A stretch of 64,000 nucleotides of DNA. It comes from Gp1-AA133 sp963850425 (GTDB lineage: Bacteria > Acidobacteriota > Terriglobia > Terriglobales > Acidobacteriaceae). The DNA lies in the NCBI GenBank assembly GCA_963850425.1, contig CAWKLF010000005.1, forward strand, positions 570,371 to 634,370, read 5' to 3'. Shown here piece after piece: positions 53,643-63,948 of this stretch. The translations under genes and the position numbers were made by a program. The notes beneath the pieces were generated by a model. It was not told the origin of the DNA. It made no database searches and was given only the letters and a program-made list of their open reading frames with translations. The first letter of the stretch is position 1; each line of letters opens with the position of its first letter.

Positions 53643-54884
53643 ATGTACCGCGACCTACTCCAACAAGCCTTCGGGGCGATGCGCCATGACCTCCGCAAGA
53701 CGCTGCTCACGATGCTGGGCATGGCATGGGGCATCGCCACAGTCGTGTTGCTGCTCGCTTACGGAGATGGCTTTGGACGCGCGATCAACAACATATTCCA
53801 GAGCTTTGGAGCGAAAGCCGTAGGCATATTTCCGGGGCGCACGACTCTGGAGGCCGGCGGCAACAAGGCCGGTGTAGAAATCCGGTTTACGAATGATGAC
53901 ATCAACTTGCTGCAGAACGTGGTTCCGCTGATCCGGCATATCTCTCGCGGGTCTGACAAGCAGTCCACCGTGGTCAATGGCAACCGCTCGTTTACGTTGC
54001 CGGTGTCGGCGGTAGATCCGCCAGTGGGCGCGATCTGGAACCTCGACATCGGTCAGGGCCGCTTTCTGAACGACGAAGACAATCTGGCACACCGGCGGGT
54101 CGTGGTGCTGGGCTATGATGCCAAAAACAAGCTGTTCTCAGGGATGGACCCCGATGGGAAAGATATTCGCATTGATGGGGTCACTTTTCAGGTAGTGGGC
54201 GTGGTCGCGGCACGCATGCAGGAAGGTGACAATGACATCAACCGGCAGCTTTATATTCCATTCAGCGTGATGAGTGCGTTACAGGATACACACTACCTGG
54301 GGGGCATATGGCTCGACTATGAAGGTCTGGATCACGACAAGATTACGAAAACAATCCGCACCTCGTTGGGCATGGCCCACAACTTCAATCCGGAAGACCT
54401 GCGCGCGGTTCACGTTTTCGACGCACAGAAGCAGCTTGCGCAGTTCAACATCATCACCATGGGGTTGAAAGTCCTATTGGCCTTTATTGGGACGATCACG
54501 CTGGGGATCGGTGGTATCGGGCTGATGAACATCATGCTGGTCTCGGTGACGCAGCGCACGCGCGAAATTGGCGTGGAGAAGGCTCTGGGAGCACGGAAGC
54601 AGGACATTTTGTTTCAGTTCCTTGCGGAAGCGATGGTGATCACGGCGGTAGGCGGGGTTTTAGGGATTCTGATTTCTTATTTCATTTCGTTCTCGGTAGG
54701 CTCGCTGACCCTGTATAGCGCAATCGCGCAGCACGCCGACGCTGGCGATATCCGATTAATCGTTGCGCCGAAGATCTTGCTGATCGCGGTGAGCATTCTG
54801 GCGGTAGTGGGCGTGATCAGCGCGATGTTTCCCGCGGTGCGGGCCGCGAATCTCGATCCGATTGAAGCTTTGCGTTACGAGTAG
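53643..54884 (+). CDS. ABC transporter permease, MacB/FtsX type
   Basis: 413 residues from ATG 53643 (AAGGA upstream), 1 nt after the first permease's stop. Same layout: 'MRHDLRKTLLTMLGMAWGIATVVLLLAYGDGF', periplasmic domain, and 'GGIGLMNIMLVSVTQRTREIGVEKALGARKQDI'. The two likely form a heterodimer for export or envelope work. The ATPase must be elsewhere, as none is in the window. Confidence 0.9.
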   Translation: MYRDLLQQAFGAMRHDLRKTLLTMLGMAWGIATVVLLLAYGDGFGRAINNIFQSFGAKAVGIFPGRTTLEAGGNKAGVEIRFTNDDINLLQNVVPLIRHISRGSDKQSTVVNGNRSFTLPVSAVDPPVGAIWNLDIGQGRFLNDEDNLAHRRVVVLGYDAKNKLFSGMDPDGKDIRIDGVTFQVVGVVAARMQEGDNDINRQLYIPFSVMSALQDTHYLGGIWLDYEGLDHDKITKTIRTSLGMAHNFNPEDLRAVHVFDAQKQLAQFNIITMGLKVLLAFIGTITLGIGGIGLMNIMLVSVTQRTREIGVEKALGARKQDILFQFLAEAMVITAVGGVLGILISYFISFSVGSLTLYSAIAQHADAGDIRLIVAPKILLIAVSILAVVGVISAMFPAVRAANLDPIEALRYE

Positions 54885-54889
54885 TCGCC

Positions 54890-55393
54890 CTACCTTGAAT
54901 CTTCGGGAACAGGAGCAGGGATTGCCGGCTCTCCCCCGACTCCTAGACGCTTGCGAGCGTTAAACATCGGTCCACGGGCAGGCTCGATCGGTGCGAATGC
55001 CGAGAAGCCGAGCGGAACATGCAAGTCGTCGTAGATCGCCTCCATGCCGCCGCGGATGAAATAAGTCTCGTGCCAGAACCCAACGCCACCGGAATCCTTC
55101 AGAAAGTCCCTCCACCAATCCTGGTGAGGCAAGGAGCGAGACCAGTTCTCAAGAGAAGCAAAGTCTCTCCAATACTGGCGCATGCCAACATGCACCGGAA
55201 AGAAGGAGTAGAAGACGCTCTCATGCAGAAGCAGGCCCTCCGGCTTGGCCTTTACTGCATTCGCGATCCTCGGGCCGAAGCTAAATACCGTTTTCATCCC
55301 GCGCAAGCTGCGAACGCGCATGCCGAGGTAAATGACTACAAGGTCAGGGAACTTGGACAGGTCGACGGTTGTACGCTGAACACCTTTGGCCAT
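54890..55393 (-). CDS. DUF4188 family protein
   Basis: 167 residues. 'DLVVIYLGMRVRSLRGMKTVFSFGPRIANAVK', 'RQYWRDFASLENWS' and 'FWHETYFIRGGMEAIYDDLHVPLGFSAF' match DUF4188, a ferredoxin-like fold group sometimes called monooxygenase-like. Cytoplasmic; no role known. It converges on the permease gene with a 5-nt gap. Confidence 0.8.
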   Translation of the reverse strand: MAKGVQRTTVDLSKFPDLVVIYLGMRVRSLRGMKTVFSFGPRIANAVKAKPEGLLLHESVFYSFFPVHVGMRQYWRDFASLENWSRSLPHQDWWRDFLKDSGGVGFWHETYFIRGGMEAIYDDLHVPLGFSAFAPIEPARGPMFNARKRLGVGGEPAIPAPVPEDSR

Positions 55394-55656
55394 TCTGAAT
55401 ACTCCTGAGCGTTTTAGTAAAATCGGACCTTTTAGGGAATTTGTCGAGTCATGGGAACGCCAGTACGCATCCCATTATGAACAGTTTGCACGTATTTCTT
55501 TGGATGAAGGTCGCGACGGACGCGGTGCGTGTTTGTATTCCCGTGGACATTCTGGGATCCCGATGGGGGGAGGTTACCCACTTGGTGTCCTTGGACCTTC
55601 GTGACCGCTGGGAAACAAGAGTTTTGCGGCTGATTCCCGTATAATCAAGAGTATCC

Positions 55657-56634
55657 ATGCCAAAGTATTCGATTGTGGTTCCCCTGCATAACGAGCAGGA
55701 AAACGTCACCGACCTCTACGATCGCCTGAAAGCGGTCATGGAGGCGAGCGGCGAGACTTTTGAGATGGTACTGGTCGATGATGGTTCGACGGATGCGACC
55801 TTTGGACTTCTCCGCGAAATCGCGGCGGTAGACAGCCGTGTGACGGTGGTAAAGCTGCGTCGCAACTTTGGCCAGACTGCAGGTTTGGCGGCCGGGTTTG
55901 ACCATGCCCGGGGCGAATACATCATCGCAATGGACGGCGATCTGCAGCACGACCCTTCGGACATTCCAGTGTTCCTCGAGAAGATTGGTGAGGGGTATGA
56001 CATTGTCAGCGGCTGGCGCAAGGAGCGCATTGACAATCTGTGGCTGCGCCGTATTCCTTCAAAGATTGCAAACTGGATGATGGCCAGGTTGAGCGGCGTG
56101 GATATCCACGATTTTGGAACGACATTCAAAGCCTATCGGCGGGAGATTCTGGAGCAGGTTCCCTTGTATGGCGAACTGCACAGGTTTATCCCAGCGCTGG
56201 CGTCGTGGCATGGTGCGTCCATTATTGAAGTGCCGATTCGCAACGTAAACCGCGAACGGGGCGCTTCGCATTACGGGATTTCGCGCACATTCCGGGTGTT
56301 CTTTGATCTGATTACGATCCGGTTCCTGCTCCGGTATTTATCGCGGCCACTGCATTTCTTCGGCACGGTGGGGATGGTCAGCATTTTGACTGGCTTCTCG
56401 GTAGCCGGATGGCTGGCAGTGCAGAAAGTCTTCCACGACTCGCATTTGCTGGTGCAGCATGGTCCCCTCATGATTTTCGGAGCAGTCTTGTTCCTGGCCG
56501 GCCTCAACATGCTGGCGGTGGGGTTATTAGGGGAGATGCAGGTCCGGCATTACCACGAGCCAACCCGGCGCGCGCCCTACTCCGTCGATCGCGTGCTGCG
56601 GGCGCAGAGCGAAGAGCATTCGGTTTCTGAGTAG
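55657..56634 (+). CDS. Family 2 glycosyltransferase (dolichyl/undecaprenyl-phosphate type)
   Basis: 325 residues. The GT-A domain has 'SIVVPLHNEQENV', 'LVDDGSTDAT', 'IIAMDGDLQHDPSDI' (DxD) and 'DFGTTFKAYRREI'. Two C-terminal helices (about 235-258 and 268-292) anchor it in the inner membrane. This plan fits transferases that load a sugar on a polyprenyl phosphate for glycan building. Sugar and acceptor are not predictable. Confidence 0.9.
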   Translation: MPKYSIVVPLHNEQENVTDLYDRLKAVMEASGETFEMVLVDDGSTDATFGLLREIAAVDSRVTVVKLRRNFGQTAGLAAGFDHARGEYIIAMDGDLQHDPSDIPVFLEKIGEGYDIVSGWRKERIDNLWLRRIPSKIANWMMARLSGVDIHDFGTTFKAYRREILEQVPLYGELHRFIPALASWHGASIIEVPIRNVNRERGASHYGISRTFRVFFDLITIRFLLRYLSRPLHFFGTVGMVSILTGFSVAGWLAVQKVFHDSHLLVQHGPLMIFGAVLFLAGLNMLAVGLLGEMQVRHYHEPTRRAPYSVDRVLRAQSEEHSVSE

Positions 56635-56755
56635 ACCTGGCGTTCTTCGGTGCCACAGTAGAGATCACATAGCCTGGTGATCTTCCGCCCAGACGTCTTT
56701 CCACGGACGAGGGATAATTACCAAGCCGGCCAAGCCAGCCGCTTGAGAGGGTATA

Positions 56756-57964
56756 ATGCCCACGTTTGCCACCATGGAAAATGCCACCCAGCACCAACTC
56801 CGCCTAGCCAGCCGCATGTCGCGGCTTGGCACTGAAACCGCGTTTGAAGTATTGAATAAGGCGCGGGCGCTCGAGCGGCAGGGGAAAGACATCGTGCACC
56901 TGGAGATCGGGGAACCGGACTTTGACACACCCGCCAATGTGGTCGACGCCGCGGTTGGTGCTCTGCGCAAAGGCTGGACGCATTATGGACCTTCGGCTGG
57001 CCTGCCTGAACTGCGCCAGGAGATTGCGAATTACGTCGCGAAGACGCGGGGCGTGCCGGTAACCAGCGACGAGGTGGTGGTAGTTCCCGGCGGCAAGCCC
57101 ATTATTTTTTTCACAGTGCTCGCTCTGGTGGATGCCGGGGATGAGGTGATCTACCCAAATCCCGGATTTCCGATCTACGAGTCGATGATCGACTACGTTG
57201 GCGGCCGGCCAATTCCGATCCAGTTGCGCGAAGATCGCGACTTCGGTCTTGACGTAAATGAGTTGGCCTCGTTGATTAATGACCGCACGCGGCTCATTAT
57301 TCTGAATTCTCCCCAAAATCCAACGGGCGGAGTGCTCAGCAAGAGCGATATCCATGCCATCGCCGAGGCCATTGGTGATCGAAATATTATGGTGCTGTCG
57401 GATGAGATTTACAGCCGGCTGCTGTTCGAGGGCGAGCATTTCTCCATCATGTCGATTCCGGGTTTCAAGGACCGGACGATTCTGCTGGATGGCTTTTCGA
57501 AGACCTATGCAATGACCGGATGGCGTATGGGCTATGGCGTCATGCGGCCCGACTTGGCGGCGCAGATCACGCGCCTGATGACCAACTCCAATTCTTGCAC
57601 AGCCAGCTTTACGCAGATTGCCGGCGTTGAGGCGCTGCGCGGCGATCAGTCCTCCGTTGATCGTATGCGGGACGAGTTTAAGAAGCGCCGGGACGTCTTC
57701 GTCGCCGGACTGAACAAGATCAAGGGCTTTTCCTGCCGAATGCCGAAAGGCGCGTTCTACACGTTCCCGAACATAACGGAGACCGGCTGGCCTTCGAAAA
57801 AACTGGCGACTGCGATCCTGGAAGAAGCCGGAGTTGCCTGTCTTTCGGGAACAGCATTCGGCGACTTCGGAGAAGGCTATCTCCGTTTTAGCGTGGCCAA
57901 TTCGCTGGAAAACCTGAACAAGGCGCTGGATCGAATCCAGCAGTGGACGGCGAAGAATCTGTAG
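56756..57964 (+). CDS. Class I/II PLP aminotransferase
   Basis: 402 residues with GAGAGGG upstream. 'VHLEIGEPDFDTPANVV', 'YGPSAGLPELRQEIA', 'YPNPGFPIYESM', 'NSPQNPTGGVLS', the PLP Lys in 'DGFSKTYAMTGWRMGY', and 'LRFSVANS' near the end. It is of the aspartate aminotransferase group (I-gamma type), with an unknown preferred substrate. Confidence 0.92.
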   Translation: MPTFATMENATQHQLRLASRMSRLGTETAFEVLNKARALERQGKDIVHLEIGEPDFDTPANVVDAAVGALRKGWTHYGPSAGLPELRQEIANYVAKTRGVPVTSDEVVVVPGGKPIIFFTVLALVDAGDEVIYPNPGFPIYESMIDYVGGRPIPIQLREDRDFGLDVNELASLINDRTRLIILNSPQNPTGGVLSKSDIHAIAEAIGDRNIMVLSDEIYSRLLFEGEHFSIMSIPGFKDRTILLDGFSKTYAMTGWRMGYGVMRPDLAAQITRLMTNSNSCTASFTQIAGVEALRGDQSSVDRMRDEFKKRRDVFVAGLNKIKGFSCRMPKGAFYTFPNITETGWPSKKLATAILEEAGVACLSGTAFGDFGEGYLRFSVANSLENLNKALDRIQQWTAKNL

Positions 57965-58182
57965 GACAGCTCTTGGCTATTAGCTCTTAGCCTCTAGCTT
58001 CGTACTCCCTCAGTCATGCTCTTTTCTATCGGGCCTCAAGCAAGAGGAGCTACGAACTGTTCTTCCGTCACCCCTCCTTGTGACTACCCTCACTGTCTGG
58101 AGAGACATTCCCGGATAAGCTCGGTTCGCAAGCCCAGGGAGCGTGGGACGTTCTTCGTCCGCGCGCCAGCGAAGGAGCATCC

Positions 58183-60243
58183 ATGGCCCTTAGAGACTCT
58201 GCCACGGGCAAAGTCCGCCGCCCTTATTCCATCGAAGAACTCAAAGATGCCGCGAAGCTGATGCGCGGCTATGACCTTGTCGCACTCAATGCGGCGGGAA
58301 GCGGACATGCCGGCGGGACGCTATCGATCATGGACATCACGGCCGCGCTCTACCTACGGGTCGCAGAACACGATCCTGAGAATCCGAATTGGGAGGATCG
58401 CGACCGCATCGTCTGGTCGACGGGACACAAAGCGCCGAGCCTTTATCTTGGACTGGCATTCGCGGGGTTCTATCCCATCGAGGATGTGATGTTGCTGCGC
58501 AAGCTGGGGTCACCGTATCAGGGACATCCGCATTGGCTGAAGCTGCCAGGAGTTGAGGTTTCGACCGGCTCTTTAGGCCAAGGTCTCAGTATCGCGGTAG
58601 GAATCGCCCTTGCCGCCAAGTTGAATGGGAAAAGCTACAAGACCTTCTGCATCATGGGTGACGGCGAGCAGCAGGAAGGGCAGGTCTGGGAAGCAGCGAT
58701 GGCGGCCAGCCATCATGGTCTCGACAACTTGGTCGGCATCGTCGACTGCAATCGGCTGCAGATCGATGGGCCAGTCGCTGAGGTGATGAACGTCGAACCG
58801 CTGGAAGAAAAGTATCGCGGTTTCGGTTGGGATGTTCGCCGGATCCACGGCCACAACATGGACGAGGTAGTAGAGGCACTCGAGAACGCAAAGTCCCACA
58901 CCGGCAAGCCGCTCGTCTTACTGGCGGACACGGTGAAGGGCAAAGGCGTCAGCTTCATGGAGAACATCGCCGGATGGCATGGAAAGACGCCAAACACTGA
59001 TGAACTATGGAAAGGACTGGTTGAACTGGGGGTCGCCGATAAACTCCCGGTTTCGCAATTGTTGGAGAAAGCGGAGACCTATCAGGCTGCGATCAACCAA
59101 AAACTCCACAAGAAGATGCCGGAGTTTAATCATGACTACTGGTGGAACCGCGCGCTGAACATGAAAGTGAAGATGGAGCCGACGCGGAAGGGTTTTGGCC
59201 AGGCGCTGGCGGAAAATGGCGGCGACGAGCGAGTGGTGTGCCTCGGCCTGGATATTTCGGGTTCGATCACGATCAGCGACTTCTACGCAGGGAAGCCCGA
59301 GCGCAAGAGTCGCTGGCTCAGCATGGGGATCGCGGAACAATCCGCAACTTCGGTGGCAGCGGGACTCGCAAGGGAAGGGAAGCTTCCAGTGTTCGGCACG
59401 TACGCGACCTTCGCGGCCGCACGAAATCTCGATCAGATTCGCACCTCGATTTGCTATGGCGAGTTCAACGTTATGATTGCGGGGGCACATGGAGGCGTTT
59501 CGGTTGGTCCGGATGGGGCGACTCACCAGGCGCTCGAAGACCTGTTTGCGATGTGCGGTCTTCCGAATATGTCGGTCGTAGTGCCTTGCGATTCAGTCGA
59601 GACGCGCAAAGCAACCAGCTATCTCCTGCTCGAGCATAAAGGGCCAAAATATATCCGGTTTGCACGCGAGGCCACTCCGGTGGTGACCGACGAGCAGACA
59701 CCTTTTGTGTTCGGCAAGGCAAACGTGATCCGGTTACGGCAGCCGGGTGACAGTTTTCTGAAGGCGTTTGAGACAACATTGGAGAGTAAGTACGAAGACG
59801 AGGGTGAGGATCTGACCATCGTGGCTTGCGGACCGATGGTTCCTGAAGCCATGCGCGCAGCCTGGATTCTTAAACGTGAATTCGGATATGAAACCCGCGT
59901 GCTCAACCTGCACACCCTGAAACCGATCGACGAAGGTGCCATTCTCTGGGCTGCCAAGCAGACCGGGATCATCCTAACCGCGGAAGAACATCAGATCGGC
60001 GCACTGGCCTGGCGCGTGAGCAACATCATCACCAGCAGTCCGGTACTGTACGGGGAGCCTGTGATCACTGGAGCGATTGGAGTAAAAGATCGTTTCGGCG
60101 ACTCGGGCGCTCCCTGGGAACTGATCAAAGAGTTCGAAGTCAGCGCCGAGCACATTGCTCACAAGGCGGTCGAACTGGTTGACATCAAGAAGAATCATCG
60201 ACTACCGGTCGATGAACACTTGATGACGGGAAGTCACCGGTAA
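58183..60243 (+). CDS. tkt: Transketolase
   Basis: 686 residues, AAGGAG upstream. The thiamine diphosphate region 'MGDGEQQEGQVWEAAMAASHHGLDNLVGIVDCNRLQ', an 'SGHAGGTLSIMDITAALYL' start and the second-half Glu region 'WLSMGIAEQSATSVAAGLAREGKLPVFGTYATF' are intact. The sequence resembles the two-gene archaeal type joined in one chain. It moves two-carbon units between sugar phosphates in the pentose phosphate pathway. Confidence 0.94.
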   Translation: MALRDSATGKVRRPYSIEELKDAAKLMRGYDLVALNAAGSGHAGGTLSIMDITAALYLRVAEHDPENPNWEDRDRIVWSTGHKAPSLYLGLAFAGFYPIEDVMLLRKLGSPYQGHPHWLKLPGVEVSTGSLGQGLSIAVGIALAAKLNGKSYKTFCIMGDGEQQEGQVWEAAMAASHHGLDNLVGIVDCNRLQIDGPVAEVMNVEPLEEKYRGFGWDVRRIHGHNMDEVVEALENAKSHTGKPLVLLADTVKGKGVSFMENIAGWHGKTPNTDELWKGLVELGVADKLPVSQLLEKAETYQAAINQKLHKKMPEFNHDYWWNRALNMKVKMEPTRKGFGQALAENGGDERVVCLGLDISGSITISDFYAGKPERKSRWLSMGIAEQSATSVAAGLAREGKLPVFGTYATFAAARNLDQIRTSICYGEFNVMIAGAHGGVSVGPDGATHQALEDLFAMCGLPNMSVVVPCDSVETRKATSYLLLEHKGPKYIRFAREATPVVTDEQTPFVFGKANVIRLRQPGDSFLKAFETTLESKYEDEGEDLTIVACGPMVPEAMRAAWILKREFGYETRVLNLHTLKPIDEGAILWAAKQTGIILTAEEHQIGALAWRVSNIITSSPVLYGEPVITGAIGVKDRFGDSGAPWELIKEFEVSAEHIAHKAVELVDIKKNHRLPVDEHLMTGSHR

Positions 60244-60380
60244 GGTTCGTGGAGATTAGGGGCCGAGTCATGCATGGCTGGGCGCCCTGGCCCTGCAATT
60301 CTTTCCTTTAGAGTAAACTGTCTTTTCTTTGTTGGCGCGGGGGATTGCGCGCTCCTGAACGATCCATCCAGAGAGAACGA

Positions 60381-61490
60381 ATGACCAAACCATTTCGTGT
60401 GTTTGCTACCTGCGATATCGGTGAATCGATCGATCTTTTACGCGACCGTGGGTACGACGTGGAGGTGTATGCGGATCCCCAGGCTCCTCCCAAGACACTC
60501 ATCGTCGAGAAATTGAAATCCGGAATTGACGGTCTGATTACGACGCTTCGCGATCAGGTGGATGCGGAATTGTTTGAGGCGGGAAAGGCCAAGCTCAGAG
60601 TTGTAGCGCAGTATGCCGTAGGCTTCGACAACATCAATCGCGCCGACGCCAACCGCTACAAGATTCCCTTCACCAACACCGCGGACGTGCTGACCGAAGC
60701 CACGGCCGAGTTTGCGTTCTTCATGATGGGGACGCTGGCACGCAAGCTGTGGAGCGCGGAGCATCTGACGCGTGAGAACAAGTGGGGATTCTGGCATCCC
60801 TATCTGCCATTCCTGGGCGACGAAGTGACCGGGAAGACGGTAGCGATTATCGGCACCGGACGAATCGGGTTGGCGATGATCAAGAAGTGTGCGGGCTTCG
60901 ATATGAATATTCTTTGCTATGACCCGGCCTACCAAAATCATGAATACATCCGGGCGATTCAGGAGACGAATGACCTGCGGCATGCGCGGGGAATCTGTCG
61001 GGAAAAGACCTGGATTCGTTATGTGAAGTTAGAGGACGCACTGGCGGGAGCTGATTTTGTCAGCGTACATGTTCCGCTGCTTCGGGAAGGGGAGAGTCCG
61101 ACGCCAACCTACCATCTTTTCAACGAGCCAACTTTCCGCAAGATGAAGAAGACGTCCTATCTGGTGAATACCTCGCGAGGCCCGGTGGTGGACGAAGCTG
61201 CGCTGGCGAAAGCCCTGCGAGAAAACTGGATTGCCGGGGCGGCGCTCGACGTCTATGAACGCGAACCATTGCCAGCTGATTCACCCCTGCGCGATCCGTC
61301 AATTGAGGATCGTTGCCGACTTTTTCCTCATTTCGCGAGCGCGGCAAAGATCACACGGTTGTCCACTGATCCGGACAAAGGAATGGCGGGCCGTTGCGTA
61401 CAAGGGCTTATTGACGTCCTTGAAGGAAATTACGGCGGCGATTTAACGAAAATGCCTTACGTTGTAAATAAGGAAGCATTCTCGAAATAG
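60381..61490 (+). CDS. D-2-hydroxyacid dehydrogenase (NAD-dependent)
   Basis: 369 residues from ATG 60381 (GAGAGAA upstream). 'GKTVAIIGTGRIGLAMIKKC' binds NAD. The catalytic Arg is in 'VNTSRGPVVDEAAL', Glu in 'DVYEREPLP', and His in 'LFPHFASAAK'. A ~25-residue insert between the nucleotide site and Arg ('RAIQETNDLRHARGICREKTW') is unusual. Glyoxylate/hydroxypyruvate reductase-like. Confidence 0.9.
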   Translation: MTKPFRVFATCDIGESIDLLRDRGYDVEVYADPQAPPKTLIVEKLKSGIDGLITTLRDQVDAELFEAGKAKLRVVAQYAVGFDNINRADANRYKIPFTNTADVLTEATAEFAFFMMGTLARKLWSAEHLTRENKWGFWHPYLPFLGDEVTGKTVAIIGTGRIGLAMIKKCAGFDMNILCYDPAYQNHEYIRAIQETNDLRHARGICREKTWIRYVKLEDALAGADFVSVHVPLLREGESPTPTYHLFNEPTFRKMKKTSYLVNTSRGPVVDEAALAKALRENWIAGAALDVYEREPLPADSPLRDPSIEDRCRLFPHFASAAKITRLSTDPDKGMAGRCVQGLIDVLEGNYGGDLTKMPYVVNKEAFSK

Positions 61491-61528
61491 AGACACCGCT
61501 ACTGCATTTCCCAGCGAGCTTTTTCAGT

Positions 61529-62699
61529 ATGTTCTCCAAACGAACGGAATGGAAACTTACGCCCAATCGTTTCTCGCAGGCGCAAGCGGACTTGCGGGCC
61601 TCGGGATGGAGGTGCTCGACTTGAGTCTCTCGAATCCGACGCGTGCGGGATTTCAGCTTGACCACGGAAGCTATCCTGCAGGCTCTCGCGCAACCTGAAG
61701 CGTTGGACTACGACCCTCAACCAAAAGGGCTCTGAGTGCGCGGCAGGCGGTAGCACGCTATTACCACGATGCTCACGGCGTCTTATGGCGTGGACCCGGA
61801 ATCGGTGGTCTCTGACTACCAGCACGAGCGAAGCGTATTCCTACATCTTTCGATTGCTGTGCAATCCGGGCGACGAAATTCTCGTTCCCAAACCGAGTTA
61901 TCCGCTGTTCGAATTTCTGGCCGACTTGCAGGACGTAACTCTCGTGCCCTATCCGCTGATCTATGACGCGGGTTGGCAGATCGATTTTCCATCTTTGTAT
62001 AAAGCGGTGAACCATCGCACGCGCGGTGTGGTGGTCGTGCATCCAAATAATCCAACGGGATCGTATGCATCGATTGCGGAAGTCGATGGCTTGAATCGTT
62101 TTTGTGCAGAGTACAACCTGTCGTTGATTGTGGATGAGGTGTTTCTCGATTACGCGATCGATGGCGCGTCCCGTACCTCATTCGTGTCTAACGATAGCGT
62201 GCTGACGTTTACATTGAGTGGCATTTCAAAAATCTCCGGACTGCCACAAATGAAAGTCGCATGGGTCGCGGCCAGTGGTCCGGAAGAAGTAAAGCAGCAG
62301 GCGATGGCGCGGCTGGAGGTCATCTCGGACACCTACCTGTCGATGAATGCCCCGCTGCAATTGGCGACTCCGGTGCTGCTCGATCAACGAAAGAATCTTC
62401 AGCCCCTGCTGCGCGACCGGATACGAAACAACGTGCAGGAGTTCGATCGGCAGTTGGCTCGTCAGAAAACTTGCGAGCGACTGCGGGTGGATGGCGGGTG
62501 GTATGCCGTCTTGCGAGTTCCGGCCTTGCAGTCCGACGAGGATCTGGCCATTGATCTCCTGCGTAAAGTCGCGGTGCTCGTCCATCCGGGACATTTCTAC
62601 GACTTTCCCACGGACGGATATCTGGTCCTTAGCTTGATCACGCCGCCCGAAGAGTTTCGCGAAGGAGTCAGTCGGATTCTGAGCGTGCTCAAAGATTGA
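61529..62699 (+). pseudogene. PLP aminotransferase with several frameshifts near its start
   Basis: From ATG 61529 the chain begins 'MFSKRTEWKLTPNRFSQAQ'. The frame breaks several times between about 61607 and 61810, where pieces such as 'EVLDLSLSNPTRAGFQL', 'ALDYDPQPKGL' and 'ARQAVARYYHDAHG' appear in different frames. From about 61810 the rest is open: 'PGDEILVPKPSYPLFEFLADL', 'VVHPNNPTGSYAS', 'VDEVFLDYA', PLP Lys in 'LSGISKISGLPQMKVAWV'. At least four indels are needed. The remaining 300 residues keep a full active site. Confidence 0.75.
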
Positions 62700-62793
62700 G
62701 GATGATTTGCCAGTCAATGAGCAGATGAGGTTTACCAGGCACGCGGTTATCAAAGGCGATGTTGGATATGGCGGCGGTGCGCGCGCCAGGAGA

Positions 62794-63426
62794 TTACATG
62801 CCCTGTAAGAACGGATTACTTTCCCTCTCCTCGCCAATCGTTGTGAGTGGTCCGTGGCCGGGAACGACGACGGTCTCGTCGGGTAAAGCCAGAACCCGGT
62901 CGTGCAGCGAATGCAGGATCTTCTGATAGGAACCACCGGGCAGGTCAGTGCGTCCGATGCTGCCTGCAAATAGGGTGTCGCCGGCGATCAGTTTCTTCTC
63001 GAGCGGAAAGTAAAGGCAGATGCTGCCTTCGGTATGCCCGGGCGTCTCCAAAACTTGGGCTGCCAAAGACCCTGCTTTCACGGTATCGGCCTGACCAAGG
63101 CTGTTGTCGATCTCAACCTTCCCAGGTGTTGGCATACCGATCCAGGCCGCCTGCACATCAAGCATCTTCAGGAGGGCGTAGTCATTCTGGTTCAGCAGAA
63201 TGGGCGCTCCGGTGGAGGCGCGCAGTTTCATCGCCCCGCCCACGTGATCGATGTGAGCGTGGGTGATAACGATTTGCTTGACCTGGAGGTTGTGTTTTCT
63301 TATCAGGCTAAGCACTTGCTCGACGTCATCCCCCGGGTCGATCACGATCGCTTCGCGACTGGCCTCGTCTCCGATTACCGAGCAGTTGCATTGCAGCGGA
63401 CCGACGGGAATAATCTCATGGATCAT
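62794..63426 (-). CDS. MBL-fold hydrolase (glyoxalase II-like)
   Basis: 210 residues. Metal ligands are in 'VITHAHIDHVGG' (HxHxDH), 'LETPGHTEGSICLYF', 'LIAGDTLFAGSIGRTD' and 'VVPGHGPLTT'. It lacks the C-terminal domain of true glyoxalase II, so it belongs to the short YcbL-like hydrolases of thioesters. Cytoplasmic. Confidence 0.92.
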   Translation of the reverse strand: MIHEIIPVGPLQCNCSVIGDEASREAIVIDPGDDVEQVLSLIRKHNLQVKQIVITHAHIDHVGGAMKLRASTGAPILLNQNDYALLKMLDVQAAWIGMPTPGKVEIDNSLGQADTVKAGSLAAQVLETPGHTEGSICLYFPLEKKLIAGDTLFAGSIGRTDLPGGSYQKILHSLHDRVLALPDETVVVPGHGPLTTIGEERESNPFLQGM

Positions 63427-63471
63427 AACGACATTTTAATCGAGGCAGTCAGGCGACCAGAGAATTCCCGA

Positions 63472-63502
63472 CAAAAGAAAGATCCTCCACAGGGGAGGAC
63501 CT
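63472..63502 (-). terminator. Terminator of secG
   Basis: Read on the minus strand, GTCCTCC...GGAGGAT is followed by TCTTTCTTTT. It lies 20 nt after the secG stop. Confidence 0.8.
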
Positions 63503-63521
63503 TGAACCATCAAACTGGCGA

Positions 63522-63890
63522 TTACTTTGTCGGATTCGGTTGCGATGCGGGTGTTCCGGGCGGTTGAGTTGGATTCGCCGGTTGCGAATTTGTGGTAGGT
63601 GGCTTGGTTCCGGACAGGACGGATCCCGAGGAATTCGTCGTCGCACCACTGCGCCGAACCGCAAAGATCGAAAGCGTGATCGAGGTCAGCATAAACAATA
63701 CCGCCGACCAGGTGGTCGCCTTGGAAAGCGCCGTTGCCGCTCCACGCGGACCAAAGGCGGTCTGGCTTCCCATGCCACCGAAAGCGGCCGCAATGTCGCC
63801 ACTTTTGCCGCTTTGCAGCAGCACAACAATGATCAGAAAAAAGCACACCAAAATGTGAATTGCGTAAATCAAACCAATCAAATAACCCAT
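63522..63890 (-). CDS. secG: SecG, preprotein translocase subunit
   Basis: 122 residues. Two helices (about 3-25 and 55-76) flank the conserved 'LLQSGKSGDIAAAFGGMGSQTAFGPRGA' loop. The Pro/Asn/Thr-rich C-terminal tail (about 40 residues) is longer than in E. coli. It is part of the SecYEG channel in the inner membrane. In the minus strand it follows the tRNA-Leu at the window edge. Confidence 0.94.
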   Translation of the reverse strand: MGYLIGLIYAIHILVCFFLIIVVLLQSGKSGDIAAAFGGMGSQTAFGPRGAATALSKATTWSAVLFMLTSITLSIFAVRRSGATTNSSGSVLSGTKPPTTNSQPANPTQPPGTPASQPNPTK

Positions 63891-63948
63891 GTGACCCCGT
63901 TTGAACCGGTGTTAGCCGGCCTTTTTTTCTCAAATGGAATGAATGCAT

